Positions 27,100 through 36,106 are shown, counted from the first letter of the stretch. The stretch is 64,000 bases of DNA from Corynebacterium fournieri (GCF_030408775.1 NZ_CP047210.1:1736001-1800000); one strand, 5' to 3'. The notes: generated from the sequence alone by a model not told the origin. Translations and numbers: made by a program.

Positions 27100-28277
27100 A
27101 CGCCCGCCATGTCCAGCAGGCGGCCCAGCACCGCCTCGCCGTGGCGGCGCAGCCCGTCGTGCTGGAATGTATCCGTTTCAAACACCTGCGCGCCGATGAC
27201 CTGCGCAGTATCCAGCGAAAGCTCGCGCGGGACGAAGATGTCCTCGGTGTAGACCGCCGCGTACGCGTCGTGGCCGCCACTGAGGCCCGCGTACAGGTTT
27301 GCCCAGTTCTCCTTCGCCGCCAGCTCGTGCGCCGCCGCCTTGAACGGGCGCAGCGCCGGATCCTCGTCGAATTGGAACGGGAAGATGTGCTCGCCGGTGA
27401 GGTAGAACTCAGCGTCGTCCGGGTGCGCGTCTGGCGCGAACCCGTCCAGCTCGCGGACCACGCGCTCCGCCGCCCACGCGGTCGGCCCCGGCACGGTGCC
27501 GCCGTAGATTGATTCGTGCACCACGGCGTACAGCGGCCCCTTGGCAAAGCTGACCCGCTCGCCCACCTCCGCGAGAAAATCCGTGCGGAGCCTGCCGTTG
27601 GGGTGAAACGGCGCCTCAAACAGCCGCGCCAGCGATTCGAAGCCGCCCTCGCGGCCCAGCTCGATGCCCACGGTGCGCAGTCTGCGCGCGCTGAGGCGTT
27701 CACCGGTGGGCAGCAGCTCTTCTTGCACCTCCAGGTGCCGGCACACCTCGCGCACCATCTTCTCGGCCGTCGGGTAGGCCGCGTTGAAACGCAGGTGGCG
27801 GCGCTTTAGCTTCGCAAACGTGGCCCGGTATACCCCGTCCGCGCTCTCGCCTATCGACGGCACCCCTCCGGTAAACAACGCCCTGCCCACACTCTCCGGG
27901 TGCGCGGCCAGGTAGTGCGCCAAGCAGAACCCGCCGAAGGATTGGCCCAGCACGTCCCAGCGCTTCAACCCCATCTGCTGGCGCAGCGCCTCAGCGTCGG
28001 CCACGATCTCGTCGGCGCGCAGCTGGGCGAGCGTTTCAGCGTTGATGAGCTCGGGCGTCGCCGCATCGATCCTGGTGGACCGGCCCGTGCCGCGCTGGTC
28101 CAGCAGCACCACCTGGTAACCGCGCTGAAGCGCGTGGGTGATCCACGCGAAGCCCTGCCGCGGCGCCGGGAACCCCGGGCCGCCCTGCAGGTACAATAGG
28201 GCCGGCGACTGCGGCTCGCCCACCACGCGGGCGAAGACGGTGAAATCGCCGCGGGAAAATTCGATCTCGCGCATCAT
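27096..28277 (-). CDS. Alpha/beta hydrolase, proline iminopeptidase-like (S33)
   Basis: This 393-aa hydrolase resembles prolyl aminopeptidases that remove N-terminal proline from peptides. The oxyanion motif GGPGFPAP is at residues 32-39. DQRGTGRST follows at 60-68 and the nucleophile elbow GQSFG at 111-115, so Ser113 is the predicted nucleophile. A likely catalytic His is in GGHDAY or FQHDG in the C-terminal part. No signal peptide is seen. The start overlaps the efeB stop as ATGA, so it is translationally coupled to efeB. A paralogue lies at 32874-34091. True substrates are unknown. Confidence 0.86.
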   Translation of the reverse strand: MMREIEFSRGDFTVFARVVGEPQSPALLYLQGGPGFPAPRQGFAWITHALQRGYQVVLLDQRGTGRSTRIDAATPELINAETLAQLRADEIVADAEALRQQMGLKRWDVLGQSFGGFCLAHYLAAHPESVGRALFTGGVPSIGESADGVYRATFAKLKRRHLRFNAAYPTAEKMVREVCRHLEVQEELLPTGERLSARRLRTVGIELGREGGFESLARLFEAPFHPNGRLRTDFLAEVGERVSFAKGPLYAVVHESIYGGTVPGPTAWAAERVVRELDGFAPDAHPDDAEFYLTGEHIFPFQFDEDPALRPFKAAAHELAAKENWANLYAGLSGGHDAYAAVYTEDIFVPRELSLDTAQVIGAQVFETDTFQHDGLRRHGEAVLGRLLDMAGV

Positions 28278-29518
28278 GCAAGCAGGGTACGGCCGAGGAA
28301 GTCGTCCTCGTCGCGCACACCCGGCAAGGCGAAGAAGTAGCCGCCACCGTAGGGGCGGATATAGTCTGCGAGAGGTTCGCCCTCGAGACGTTGTTGCACG
28401 GTGACAAACTGGCGTTCGAGGTCCTGTTGGAAGCACACAAACAGCAGGCCGATATCGAGGGTGCCATTGTCGCGCACACCGTTGTCGTAGTTGTACGCCC
28501 GGCGCAGCATAAGTTGGTCCGCAGTCTCCGCAGTGCGCGGGTTGGCTAGACGAATGTGCGCGTCTGTGGGGATGACATCGCCGTTCGCGTCGTCCAAATA
28601 GTCTGGCTCGGCGTACTCGTCACCGCCGGACAGCGGCCCGCCTGTGGCGCGGTCGCGGCCGAAAATCTGCTCCTGCTCGGCAATGGAGATCCGATCCCAG
28701 AACTCCGAATACATGGCGATCAGGCGAACCACCATGTAGCTGCCGCCTGAAGTCCAGGCTGGTTCGTCGGCGCCAGCCCACACGAGGTGGTCGAATTCGT
28801 CGGGACTGGGGTTGACTATCCCGTCCTTAAACCCGAAGTGGTTGCGCTGCGTGCCGGTCGGGCGCGGCTCGTTCATGTAGCCGTTCTGGCGCCACTTCAC
28901 CGCGACATCGCCACGAGTGTGGCGCAAAATATCGCGCAGCGCATGGGTGACCGTGTCGTGCTGGTCCGCGCACAGCTGCAGCACCAGATCGCCGTGGCAC
29001 TTCTCCGCAACGAGCGTGTCGTCGGCGAAGGCTTCCATCTCCCGCAAGCGCGCCGGCTTCTTGTCTGACAGACCGAACCGGCCGTCGAACAACGAATCGC
29101 CTACCGCCACCGTGATGGAGAGGTTGTCGGTGGGCAGCTCCGGGCCGAGCTCCCCGGAATCCCCAGCGGGAAACGCGATGCCGTCCGGCGGGGTTGCACC
29201 GCCGGCGGTCAAGGCGCGGGCGCGGTCGGTGATGGTGCGCAGCAGCTGCTCCAGCCGCTGCTTTCCGGTGCATTGGAGATCGAGGGCCACCACCTCCGCG
29301 TACTTCTGCGGTTGGTTGACTATTCCCTGCTGGTGGTCGCCGTGGAACTCCAGCCGCGCATCGGGGTCGTTGGTGTGAGAGTGGTCTGAGCGCGGCGTGC
29401 CTGCGTCACGCGAACGCGCAGAAATCCCCTGCGCCGTCGCCTGTGCCCCCAACGCGGCGCTCGCGGCGGCCGCACCGGTCAAAAACGTGCGGCGGGAAAA
29501 AGTAAACGGGCAGGGCAC
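28274..29518 (-). CDS. efeB: Dye-decolourising peroxidase EfeB, Tat-exported
   Basis: This 414-aa heme peroxidase is of the EfeB class of DyP enzymes, proposed to act on iron or heme outside the membrane. The twin-arginine signal FSRRTFLTG is at residues 7-15, followed by an Ala-rich hydrophobic stretch. The DyP signature GFKDG is at 229-233, with the distal Asp at 232. The predicted proximal heme ligand is His321 in AHIRLANPR. The gene is immediately preceded by an efeO-like gene (a one-base overlap at 29518) and is followed by an overlapping hydrolase gene. No efeU permease lies nearby. Confidence 0.92.
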   Translation of the reverse strand: MPCPFTFSRRTFLTGAAAASAALGAQATAQGISARSRDAGTPRSDHSHTNDPDARLEFHGDHQQGIVNQPQKYAEVVALDLQCTGKQRLEQLLRTITDRARALTAGGATPPDGIAFPAGDSGELGPELPTDNLSITVAVGDSLFDGRFGLSDKKPARLREMEAFADDTLVAEKCHGDLVLQLCADQHDTVTHALRDILRHTRGDVAVKWRQNGYMNEPRPTGTQRNHFGFKDGIVNPSPDEFDHLVWAGADEPAWTSGGSYMVVRLIAMYSEFWDRISIAEQEQIFGRDRATGGPLSGGDEYAEPDYLDDANGDVIPTDAHIRLANPRTAETADQLMLRRAYNYDNGVRDNGTLDIGLLFVCFQQDLERQFVTVQQRLEGEPLADYIRPYGGGYFFALPGVRDEDDFLGRTLLA

Positions 29519-30660
29519 TAGTTCATCCTCCGGATCACGGTCATTGTGGCCACGGGTGCGAGCAGTTCATTGGCTTTGGCCACTTCCGCTTGCAGGCGCA
29601 GACGATCTTCTTGCGGCCACTGGTCGAACGCGGTGTCGTACTTGCCGTCAAAATCGCCGGCGAGGCCGTCCAACACATCCAGCTGGTCGTAAATTGGCGC
29701 GGTATCGAGACCGCGGCTTTCCACCAGCTCGCGCAACGGATCCAGCGTTTCGCGGGTAGATCGCACGCTCCCCCGCAGCGCGGCGCTCATCGCGTGAGCT
29801 CCGTAGTCGCGCTCGCCGCGGAGGTCGAAGCGTTCGAACTCCTCCATCACCTCGTGCGTGCGCAAACCATAGTCCGGTGCGGGGATGGCAAAATGCCCTG
29901 TCTCCAGCGCCTGCACCGTGTGATCCACCGCAGCCGCGAGTGCGTCGGCAGGATCGGCGGATAATGCACGATCAGAAAACAGCATCCGCTCCACTTCCGC
30001 GTATCCGTCGAGGCCCTCCCCCGGCCACATCTCATTTGCGTCGTCGAAGGAGCGGTACGTTTCCAGGTAGACCAGGTAGGCACGTTGGGCCGCGGAGCGG
30101 TCGCCGGACCGGATGGCGTCGGCAAGCGCATGCGCCTGCGCCTGCAACTCAGGCAGACGCTTCTTCTGCGCTGCAGCCTGGGCAATCGATACGGCGGAGA
30201 CTTCCCGGTCCGTAACCGGCACCATCTTCGGCGCATCGGTGAACGGCGAGTCATCCACGGTGAACTTCTCCGATTTCACCGCCGAGTCACTGTGGAACAC
30301 GCACGTCAGGTGGTAGGAACCGTCTTCGAGCTTGGGCGTCCAAGCACGCTCAGCGGGAGAGCCAATGCGCTCGAGAACTTGGTAGGCGTTTCCCTCCTCG
30401 TCGGAGACGTAGAGGGTCAACGGCAACCCGGATGTGTTGTACACCTGCCAGTGCGCAGTTGCGTCCACGTCCCCGGGAGTCGGGCAGTTGTAGACGTCGC
30501 GGACGTGAAGCCGCGTCTCCGCCTGCTCCACCTCGGGCTGGGGCTGCATGTCCCCGCCGGAGCTGGACCCGCTTGATCCCGACTGCGGTGCGTGGATAAT
30601 GGCAGTCACGATCGCAAGAACCGCGGCCAGCGCCGCCATTGCGTACTGGTAGGTGTCCAT
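29518..30660 (-). CDS. EfeO-like protein: membrane-anchored cupredoxin plus M75 (imelysin) domain, atypical
   Basis: This 380-aa protein has an N-terminal membrane helix (residues 7-23) and a Ser/Gly-rich linker. A cupredoxin-like region follows (about 48-135), with Cys59 and Cys120 in the positions of the EfeO cysteine pair. An imelysin-type helical domain (about 155-380) completes it. EfeO binds ferrous or ferric iron outside the cell, and the M75 domain normally carries an HxxE metal motif in a G-F-H-x-x-E context. Here the corresponding residues read GYAEVE (219-224), so the His is Ala221. The anchor replaces the usual cleaved signal peptide. The gene is coupled to efeB and follows a phosphoesterase gene by 9 bp. 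Confidence 0.75.
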   Translation of the reverse strand: MDTYQYAMAALAAVLAIVTAIIHAPQSGSSGSSSGGDMQPQPEVEQAETRLHVRDVYNCPTPGDVDATAHWQVYNTSGLPLTLYVSDEEGNAYQVLERIGSPAERAWTPKLEDGSYHLTCVFHSDSAVKSEKFTVDDSPFTDAPKMVPVTDREVSAVSIAQAAAQKKRLPELQAQAHALADAIRSGDRSAAQRAYLVYLETYRSFDDANEMWPGEGLDGYAEVERMLFSDRALSADPADALAAAVDHTVQALETGHFAIPAPDYGLRTHEVMEEFERFDLRGERDYGAHAMSAALRGSVRSTRETLDPLRELVESRGLDTAPIYDQLDVLDGLAGDFDGKYDTAFDQWPQEDRLRLQAEVAKANELLAPVATMTVIRRMN

Positions 30661-30669
30661 ACTTCGGGT

Positions 30670-32610
30670 TTAGAACGGCAGCTTGAAGTTCTCAACCATC
30701 TTCGGGTCGACACCAGGCATGCCGTTCATGTACCAGCTGCCAATGCCGACCGCGATGGCCAGCGCCAGCACCACAGCGGCGATGATGCCGCCCTTGGAGG
30801 AACCATCAGCATCGCTGGACTCGGAGGAGTTGCTCTGCTGCTCGGCCGGGGAGGCGTCCTTCTTAGCCAGCGTGGTGTAGGCCGGCACCCCCTTCTCCGT
30901 CACCAGCGGGTTGTTCATGCCCTCGACGACCGGCTTGAGGTTGGTGGTCTCGCGGGAGGTGTTGTCCACGCGCTCGATGGAGGCGTAGTCCTTCGCCACG
31001 GTGCCGTCGGTTTCGTTGAGGAACACTTTCGGCGCCTTCGCGCCGCTGAAGTCGAACATCGAATTCAGCTCGCCGGCGCGCTCGTCGAAGGCGATGCCGC
31101 CGAGACGGCCCAAGCCCCAGTTGTCCTGGATGAACTTGGTGATGGAGGTTTGCTCCGTGTAGGTCGAGTCGATGTGGTTGACCTTGGAGTACGGCGAAAC
31201 CACCAGCAGCGGCTGACGGGTACCCGGTCCGCACTGGCCGTGCTTGTCGCCGGCGACGCCGACCTTCTTTGCAGCGGCGGTGCAGATCTCCTTGTCCTGG
31301 TGTGGATCGTTGGAGCCGTTGAGGATCTCGGGCGCCTTGTGGTCGTACCAGCCGTCGGAGTCGTCGTACGCGATGACCACGGCGGTGGAGTCCCACTGCG
31401 GGGAGTTCTGCAGCTCGTTGATGTAGTGAGTGATAAACGCCTGCTCATCCAGCGGGTTGGAGTAGCCGGCGTGGCCGTCCTGGTAGTTCGCGGCCTTGAG
31501 GAAGGACACGGCCGGCAGGTTGCCCTGCTGAAGCGCGGTGTCGAAATCCTTCAGGTCGTACTGGTGGTTCGCGCGGTCCGTCTTGCCGATCATCTCGTCC
31601 GACGACGGGGCGAGGTGATGCGGGTTCGCGGTGGAGGCGTAGTACTGGAACGGCTGGTGGTGCGGGTTGTAGTCCGTTTGATCCTGGCCGCTCAACGTCT
31701 TGTGCGCCGCGCCGCAGCGAGCACGGCTGTTGTCGGTGGCTTCCTCAGTCGGGCGGAAGCCGCCCTGGAACCAGCCCCAGGTCACATCCTTTTCATTGAG
31801 CTGATCGCCGATGTTCTTCGAGTGCATCGCCGTGACCTGGTTGGTGCCTGCCGAGGACTTGTTGGAGCAGTCGTCGAATAGCGGGTCCGGGTCGCCCACC
31901 ACGGTGGCTGTCATGCCGTCTTCAGACACCCCCGCGAGTGCGTGGTTCTCCCCGTCCTTGATCTTCTGCTGCTCGCCGGTGGCGGGATCGTGCATTGTGG
32001 CGTCGGCCAAGGTGCCCGAAATCAGGTTCAGCGCACCCGGAGTGGAAGGGCCGAAGATGGTGGAGAAGCTGTTGTCGTTCAGCGCAAAGTTCTGTGCGTA
32101 GTTCCACAGACCCGTCACGGTGTTGCCGTCGTAGTAGCCCATGGTCATGCCGGGGGTGGCAAACGCGTCTTGGCCGTACTTGTCGATGTCGGTGGACACC
32201 GTCTCCGGGAACTTATCCATCTTGCCGCCGTTGTAGGCAGCCTGTTCATCACCGTAGTGGTGGTTCTGGTCGGTGGTCACCGCATTACCCGGGCCGATGC
32301 GGAACGGCTTGATCGAGTTCGGGTTCTTCTCGCCCAACAGGTCCGCGTTTTCCAGGTTGTCGGCCTTCGGGGTGTCCGGCTTCGCCTCAAATTTCGGCGC
32401 GGCCTTGCCGCTGCCCTGCAGCGTCTCACCGTCCTTGTTCAACGCGTTGGGGTAGGTGGCGAAGTAGTGATCGAAGGAGATGTTCTCCGAATAGATCACC
32501 ACGACGTGTTCGATCGGCGTCTTGGTTGCGGCGTCTGCGACGCCGGGGATAAACGGGGCTGTTGCGGCGGCGGCAGCGCAAGCTGCGATGGCACGGGTGC
32601 GGAGCTTCAT
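30670..32610 (-). CDS. Surface phosphoesterase (PF04185 family; acid phosphatase / phospholipase C type)
   Basis: This 646-aa exported hydrolase has a signal peptide (residues 1-27, ending GVADA). The catalytic fold has the family's first motif VVIYSENISFDHYF, a middle segment FGPSTPGALNLISG, and metal-site segments IAYDDSDGWYDH and VVSPYSKVNHID. A Ser-rich linker leads to a C-terminal hydrophobic helix (GGIIAAVVLALAIAVGIGSWY), so the enzyme is probably retained in the membrane facing outward. I chose the ATG at 32610, which has AGTTGGA upstream; a TTG nine bases earlier is less likely. It heads a cluster with the efeO-like gene, efeB and a hydrolase. Whether it acts on phosphomonoesters or phospholipids is open. 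Confidence 0.85.
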   Translation of the reverse strand: MKLRTRAIAACAAAAATAPFIPGVADAATKTPIEHVVVIYSENISFDHYFATYPNALNKDGETLQGSGKAAPKFEAKPDTPKADNLENADLLGEKNPNSIKPFRIGPGNAVTTDQNHHYGDEQAAYNGGKMDKFPETVSTDIDKYGQDAFATPGMTMGYYDGNTVTGLWNYAQNFALNDNSFSTIFGPSTPGALNLISGTLADATMHDPATGEQQKIKDGENHALAGVSEDGMTATVVGDPDPLFDDCSNKSSAGTNQVTAMHSKNIGDQLNEKDVTWGWFQGGFRPTEEATDNSRARCGAAHKTLSGQDQTDYNPHHQPFQYYASTANPHHLAPSSDEMIGKTDRANHQYDLKDFDTALQQGNLPAVSFLKAANYQDGHAGYSNPLDEQAFITHYINELQNSPQWDSTAVVIAYDDSDGWYDHKAPEILNGSNDPHQDKEICTAAAKKVGVAGDKHGQCGPGTRQPLLVVSPYSKVNHIDSTYTEQTSITKFIQDNWGLGRLGGIAFDERAGELNSMFDFSGAKAPKVFLNETDGTVAKDYASIERVDNTSRETTNLKPVVEGMNNPLVTEKGVPAYTTLAKKDASPAEQQSNSSESSDADGSSKGGIIAAVVLALAIAVGIGSWYMNGMPGVDPKMVENFKLPF

Positions 32611-32873
32611 GGTGTCCAACTTTCAGTCAGGCGAGGATGAAAACGACGAAAGCTGCGGGGGCCTCCTGCAAGAGGTCCGGGCCCTTTCAGCAATGATTTA
32701 ATGCCCGCTGATACTTACTGTGCAAGACCTGAAATTCCCGCCGCCGAACACGGGTTTTCGCCCAAAACCCCAGCACCTGGGCATGGCGCGCACAGCATCG
32801 CCCCATCAACCGTTTTCCCAGAATTTACCTGTGGTTCAACTTTCGGGGTTGCGCCGGGGGCGCTCGCGCACGG
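32611..32873 (-). promoter_or_regulatory. Intergenic region with candidate promoter of the phosphoesterase/efe cluster
   Basis: This 263-bp gap holds no credible gene. On the minus strand TTGCAC (32725-32720) and TTAAAT (32701-32696) are spaced by 18 bp and could be -35 and -10 boxes. They would give a leader of about 80 nt. An imperfect hairpin with arms GGGCCTC and GAGGTCC (32659-32680) would lie in that leader. No DtxR-type 19-bp palindrome was seen, which is notable for a cluster with iron-related genes. Confidence 0.4.
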
Positions 32874-34091
32874 CTAGTCCAGCATCTCAAACAGGCCGCG
32901 GGCAACCTCGGCGCCGTGCGACCAGATGCCGTCGTGGAACCACTCCGAGTGCGTCCACACCTTCAGGTTCGGGGTCTTGCCCGCAGAGCGCGCGGTGAGC
33001 TCGTACGGGATGAACACGTCCTTTTCGTACAGGATCGCCGCCGCAGGCACCTCGTTGTCCGCAGGGTCGATTGCCTGCGCATTTAAGTCGGTGCGCTGGT
33101 GCACCTCATCCACGGCCCGGTAGAAGGGCCGCAGCGCGGGGTCCTCCTCGAAGTGGGTGCGGAAGAAGTGGTTGCCAAAAAGGGGTAGGTCGGCGAACTC
33201 CTCGCGCCAGATGCGGTCCGCGGACCAGTTCACGGCATACCCGGGCCGGGCCATGACCGTTTCGTGGATCACGGCCCACAGCGGCATGGTCTCCAGCGAG
33301 ATAATGCTGCCCAGCTGCGCCAGGAAGTCGCCGCGCAGGCGTTTTTCGCCGCCGCTGGTGGTAAACGGCGCTTCAAAGAGGTTGGCCAGCCGCGCGAAAT
33401 CGTCATCTTCGCCCAGCAGCACACCCGCCATCTTCATGCGGGTGGATGACAGGCGCTCCCCCGTCGGCATGCGCTCGTCGTGGTTGTCCACGTGGTCCGC
33501 GACTTCGCTCACGCGGGAGCGCATCCACGGGATCGCGTCGAAAAGCTCGCGCTGGCGCTGGGCGAGCAACTGGAACGTCTGGCGGTTGAACGCGTCGACA
33601 TCCATCTCCGGCTCCGGCACGGCGCCGGCCAGGTGCACCCGCCGCAGCCCTTCCGGGAAATAGGTGAGGTAGGAGCCCGCGCACGCGGCGCCGAAGGAGT
33701 TGCCCAACAGATCCCACTGCTCGAGCCCCAGGTGCTGGCGCATGGCCTCTGCATCCGCGGCCACGTCCGGCGGGCGCAGGTGCGCGAGCATGTCTGCGGT
33801 GATGCGCTCGGGCGTGGTGCGGTCGATCTTGGTGGAGCGGCCGGTGCCTCGCTCGTCGATGAGGAACACCCGGTAGCGTTTCAGCGCCTCCGGGATCCAC
33901 TCCATGAGGGTGCGCGGCCCCGGCTTGCCGGGTCCACCCTGGAAGTACGCCAGGGCCGGGAGGTTGTCGTCGACAGAAAGCTCGCGGCAGAACACACTGA
34001 TGCTGCCTAGCGACGCATCCTCACGGGACACCGGCACCTCGATCTCGTGCTCCCTGACGTTTACGCCAGGCCAGAAAACTGTGGAGCCCAT
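32874..34091 (-). CDS. Alpha/beta hydrolase, proline iminopeptidase-like (S33), second copy
   Basis: This 405-aa protein is a clear paralogue of the hydrolase at 27096-28277. Shared segments are YFQGGPGKPGPR, DERGTGRSTKID, LAHLRPPDVAADAEAMRQ, PTGERLS and FEEDPALRPF. The nucleophile elbow is GNSFG at residues 130-134, with Ser132. No signal peptide is visible. The start at 34091 is well supported by GAGGGAGGG six bases upstream. Its start is only 17 bp from the divergent start of an unknown gene, so its promoter must lie inside that gene. The substrate is unknown; peptides with N-terminal proline are the family default. Confidence 0.86.
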   Translation of the reverse strand: MGSTVFWPGVNVREHEIEVPVSREDASLGSISVFCRELSVDDNLPALAYFQGGPGKPGPRTLMEWIPEALKRYRVFLIDERGTGRSTKIDRTTPERITADMLAHLRPPDVAADAEAMRQHLGLEQWDLLGNSFGAACAGSYLTYFPEGLRRVHLAGAVPEPEMDVDAFNRQTFQLLAQRQRELFDAIPWMRSRVSEVADHVDNHDERMPTGERLSSTRMKMAGVLLGEDDDFARLANLFEAPFTTSGGEKRLRGDFLAQLGSIISLETMPLWAVIHETVMARPGYAVNWSADRIWREEFADLPLFGNHFFRTHFEEDPALRPFYRAVDEVHQRTDLNAQAIDPADNEVPAAAILYEKDVFIPYELTARSAGKTPNLKVWTHSEWFHDGIWSHGAEVARGLFEMLD

Positions 34092-34108
34092 GGGATACCC
34101 TCCCTCAT

Positions 34109-36091
34109 ATGAAAGTGCGTTCGTACCAAGACATCGGACACGACTTTGTCGTTGCCGAGTCGTTCCGGGCAAAGATGCTACCGCAGTGGCGTCTCGCATC
34201 TTTTTCGCTTGTGCTGCCCATCCCCGAAAGCGCCAGCGTGGCAAAGGACGGGGCTCCGTTCGACTTCGCCGCGCACGGTTGGAACTACGGCCGGGACAAG
34301 GGCATCCGCACCATTGAAAACCCGATGTGGGACCCGGCTGCGGGAGTGTTTCGCAAGCCGGACGAGCGCGAGGGCTACTACGGCGATCTCATCGTCGAAG
34401 GTGGCCGGCCCTACTACAACGACGCACGCAGCCGCTTCCTCGAGCCGTTGCACGACGCGGTCGGCGCCGGCTCGATCGACGCCGATGTCAAGCGCACCGC
34501 GGACAGCCGCCCGCACGCGGCCCGGGAAGTCTTCCACCACGCGGAGCTCGACAGTGTGGTGGCGGCAAACCGCAAGCGTCGCCTGGCCCCGCCGGCCAAG
34601 GCACAAGAGGTGGAGCTTTCAGACGCCGGCTGGGATCCGACCATCGCGGCGCACCACATCGAGTTTCAGGCAGTCGAAAACGAGACTCTGTTCGAGCTGG
34701 TCAACTACGACCACCAGGTGGCGTGGGAGGACCAGATACGCGGCGCGCGCGGCAGCCACGGCAGCGCAACGCTGCGGCTTTTGTCCGCCGAGGTGCTGCA
34801 GTTCCACGACCTGCACCTGACCGACTTAGCTGGCAAGGTCCCGGAGCCTGCACACGTGGTCAGCGACTTTCTCGTGCTCAACGTGGTCGCAGAAAACATC
34901 TCGTCGGCCACGCTTGGGTTTTTGAGCGCCGCATTGACCAAACCGCGCAACTCCGTGCAGTTTTACGACCGCGCGGGCGACTACGACTTCAGCCCGCCGC
35001 AGCTCTACCCGCTGACCAAATTCACCAACCTCGCCGTCGCGCAGATCGACAAAGCGCTTTCCCGCCCTTGCTCGATGAAGCTGACCACCAGTGGCAGTTT
35101 GATCTCCACGTGCACCTCCGACTGCGCCGAAAGCACCTTCACGCTGCCCGCGCCGCAGCGCGTCGCCGTGGCCATCCCCAACCCCGCCAAGCCCGAGCAA
35201 TTTGAAGAGACCCTCAGCGAAGGCAACAACGGCTCAGTGCCTTCGCTTATCGACGCACCTTTGGTCCTCGACGACCCGGACAGTGCCTGGAAATGGCACG
35301 AACAGTGGGCCTGGCAGATCCTCACCGGGGCGGACTCCTACCCCGAGCAAGTTCCCCTGCAGACCCCGGAGGCGCTCAGCGGTTTCGTCGCCGCGAAGCT
35401 GTCGTCCTGGACGGTGATGACATCGGACTCGGGGGTGGGCATGGTGCGCAGCAAGTCCGCCAGCCGCGAAGGGATGCGCTACTGGTCGCTGGCCAGCACC
35501 CGGTTCGTGGACATCGTGGTGCTGCAGATGCGCGCCCAGGCCGGGGAGACACACCTGCGCAAATCCTTGAAAATCATCGGCGACCGCGGCGCGCACCGCG
35601 CGGGGGCTGATGCTTCCGGCACGGCGACGCTGGAGAAAAAGGCGCTGCAGGCGGATTTGGAGCGCCTGGAGAAGCTGCAGCTGGACCACATTGAGATCCG
35701 AGACAAGCTGTGGTTCCGCCGAGTTCCCGGCCGCGACATCGACACCCGCGTGCTCAAAGGCCTGCAGCGCGCCACCGGCTTCGACCAGTTACGCGACGAC
35801 TTCGACACCAAGGTCAAATCCCGCCAGGGCGTGATCCGCACCCAGTTCGAGCAAGTCTCTGGCCAGATCGCCGAGGAGGAAGCGAAACGCTCCGAGGCGA
35901 TGAACCTGATCTTGGGCTTCGTCGCCGCGGCCATCGGTGCCCCGGACTGGGCCGAGGCCGCCGGGTGGAGCGGGCTGTGGGGCAACCTCGCCATGGCCGC
36001 CATCATCTTTGTGCTGATGTTCGCCCTGGTGTGGGCCCTGCAAGCAGTGTTCAAGCAGGGCAAGCGGTTCACCTTCGGCGAGGCGGACTAG
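34109..36091 (+). CDS. Unknown 660-aa protein with C-terminal coiled coil and membrane hairpin
   Basis: I do not recognise this family. A large soluble region (residues 1-480) has no signal peptide and contains a cluster of Trp, Tyr and charged residues (for example FAAHGWNYGRDKGIRTIENP near 55). Two helical, coiled-coil-prone stretches follow (about 508-540 and 570-598). A hydrophobic segment near 600-615 and a stronger one at 622-648 (AMAAIIFVLMFALVWALQAVF) end in a short basic tail. The overall plan resembles CorA-type channels (cytosolic domain, long helix, two C-terminal helices), but the GMN motif is absent. The ATG at 34109 has only a weak ribosome site. It converges on lepA. Confidence 0.7.
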   Translation: MKVRSYQDIGHDFVVAESFRAKMLPQWRLASFSLVLPIPESASVAKDGAPFDFAAHGWNYGRDKGIRTIENPMWDPAAGVFRKPDEREGYYGDLIVEGGRPYYNDARSRFLEPLHDAVGAGSIDADVKRTADSRPHAAREVFHHAELDSVVAANRKRRLAPPAKAQEVELSDAGWDPTIAAHHIEFQAVENETLFELVNYDHQVAWEDQIRGARGSHGSATLRLLSAEVLQFHDLHLTDLAGKVPEPAHVVSDFLVLNVVAENISSATLGFLSAALTKPRNSVQFYDRAGDYDFSPPQLYPLTKFTNLAVAQIDKALSRPCSMKLTTSGSLISTCTSDCAESTFTLPAPQRVAVAIPNPAKPEQFEETLSEGNNGSVPSLIDAPLVLDDPDSAWKWHEQWAWQILTGADSYPEQVPLQTPEALSGFVAAKLSSWTVMTSDSGVGMVRSKSASREGMRYWSLASTRFVDIVVLQMRAQAGETHLRKSLKIIGDRGAHRAGADASGTATLEKKALQADLERLEKLQLDHIEIRDKLWFRRVPGRDIDTRVLKGLQRATGFDQLRDDFDTKVKSRQGVIRTQFEQVSGQIAEEEAKRSEAMNLILGFVAAAIGAPDWAEAAGWSGLWGNLAMAAIIFVLMFALVWALQAVFKQGKRFTFGEAD

Positions 36092-36106
36092 CGCCTAACC
36101 TTCCGC

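Noticed and set aside
32611-32873. DtxR/iron box upstream of the phosphoesterase-efe cluster
   Set aside because: I looked for the 19-bp TTAGGTTAG-type palindrome and found no convincing match.
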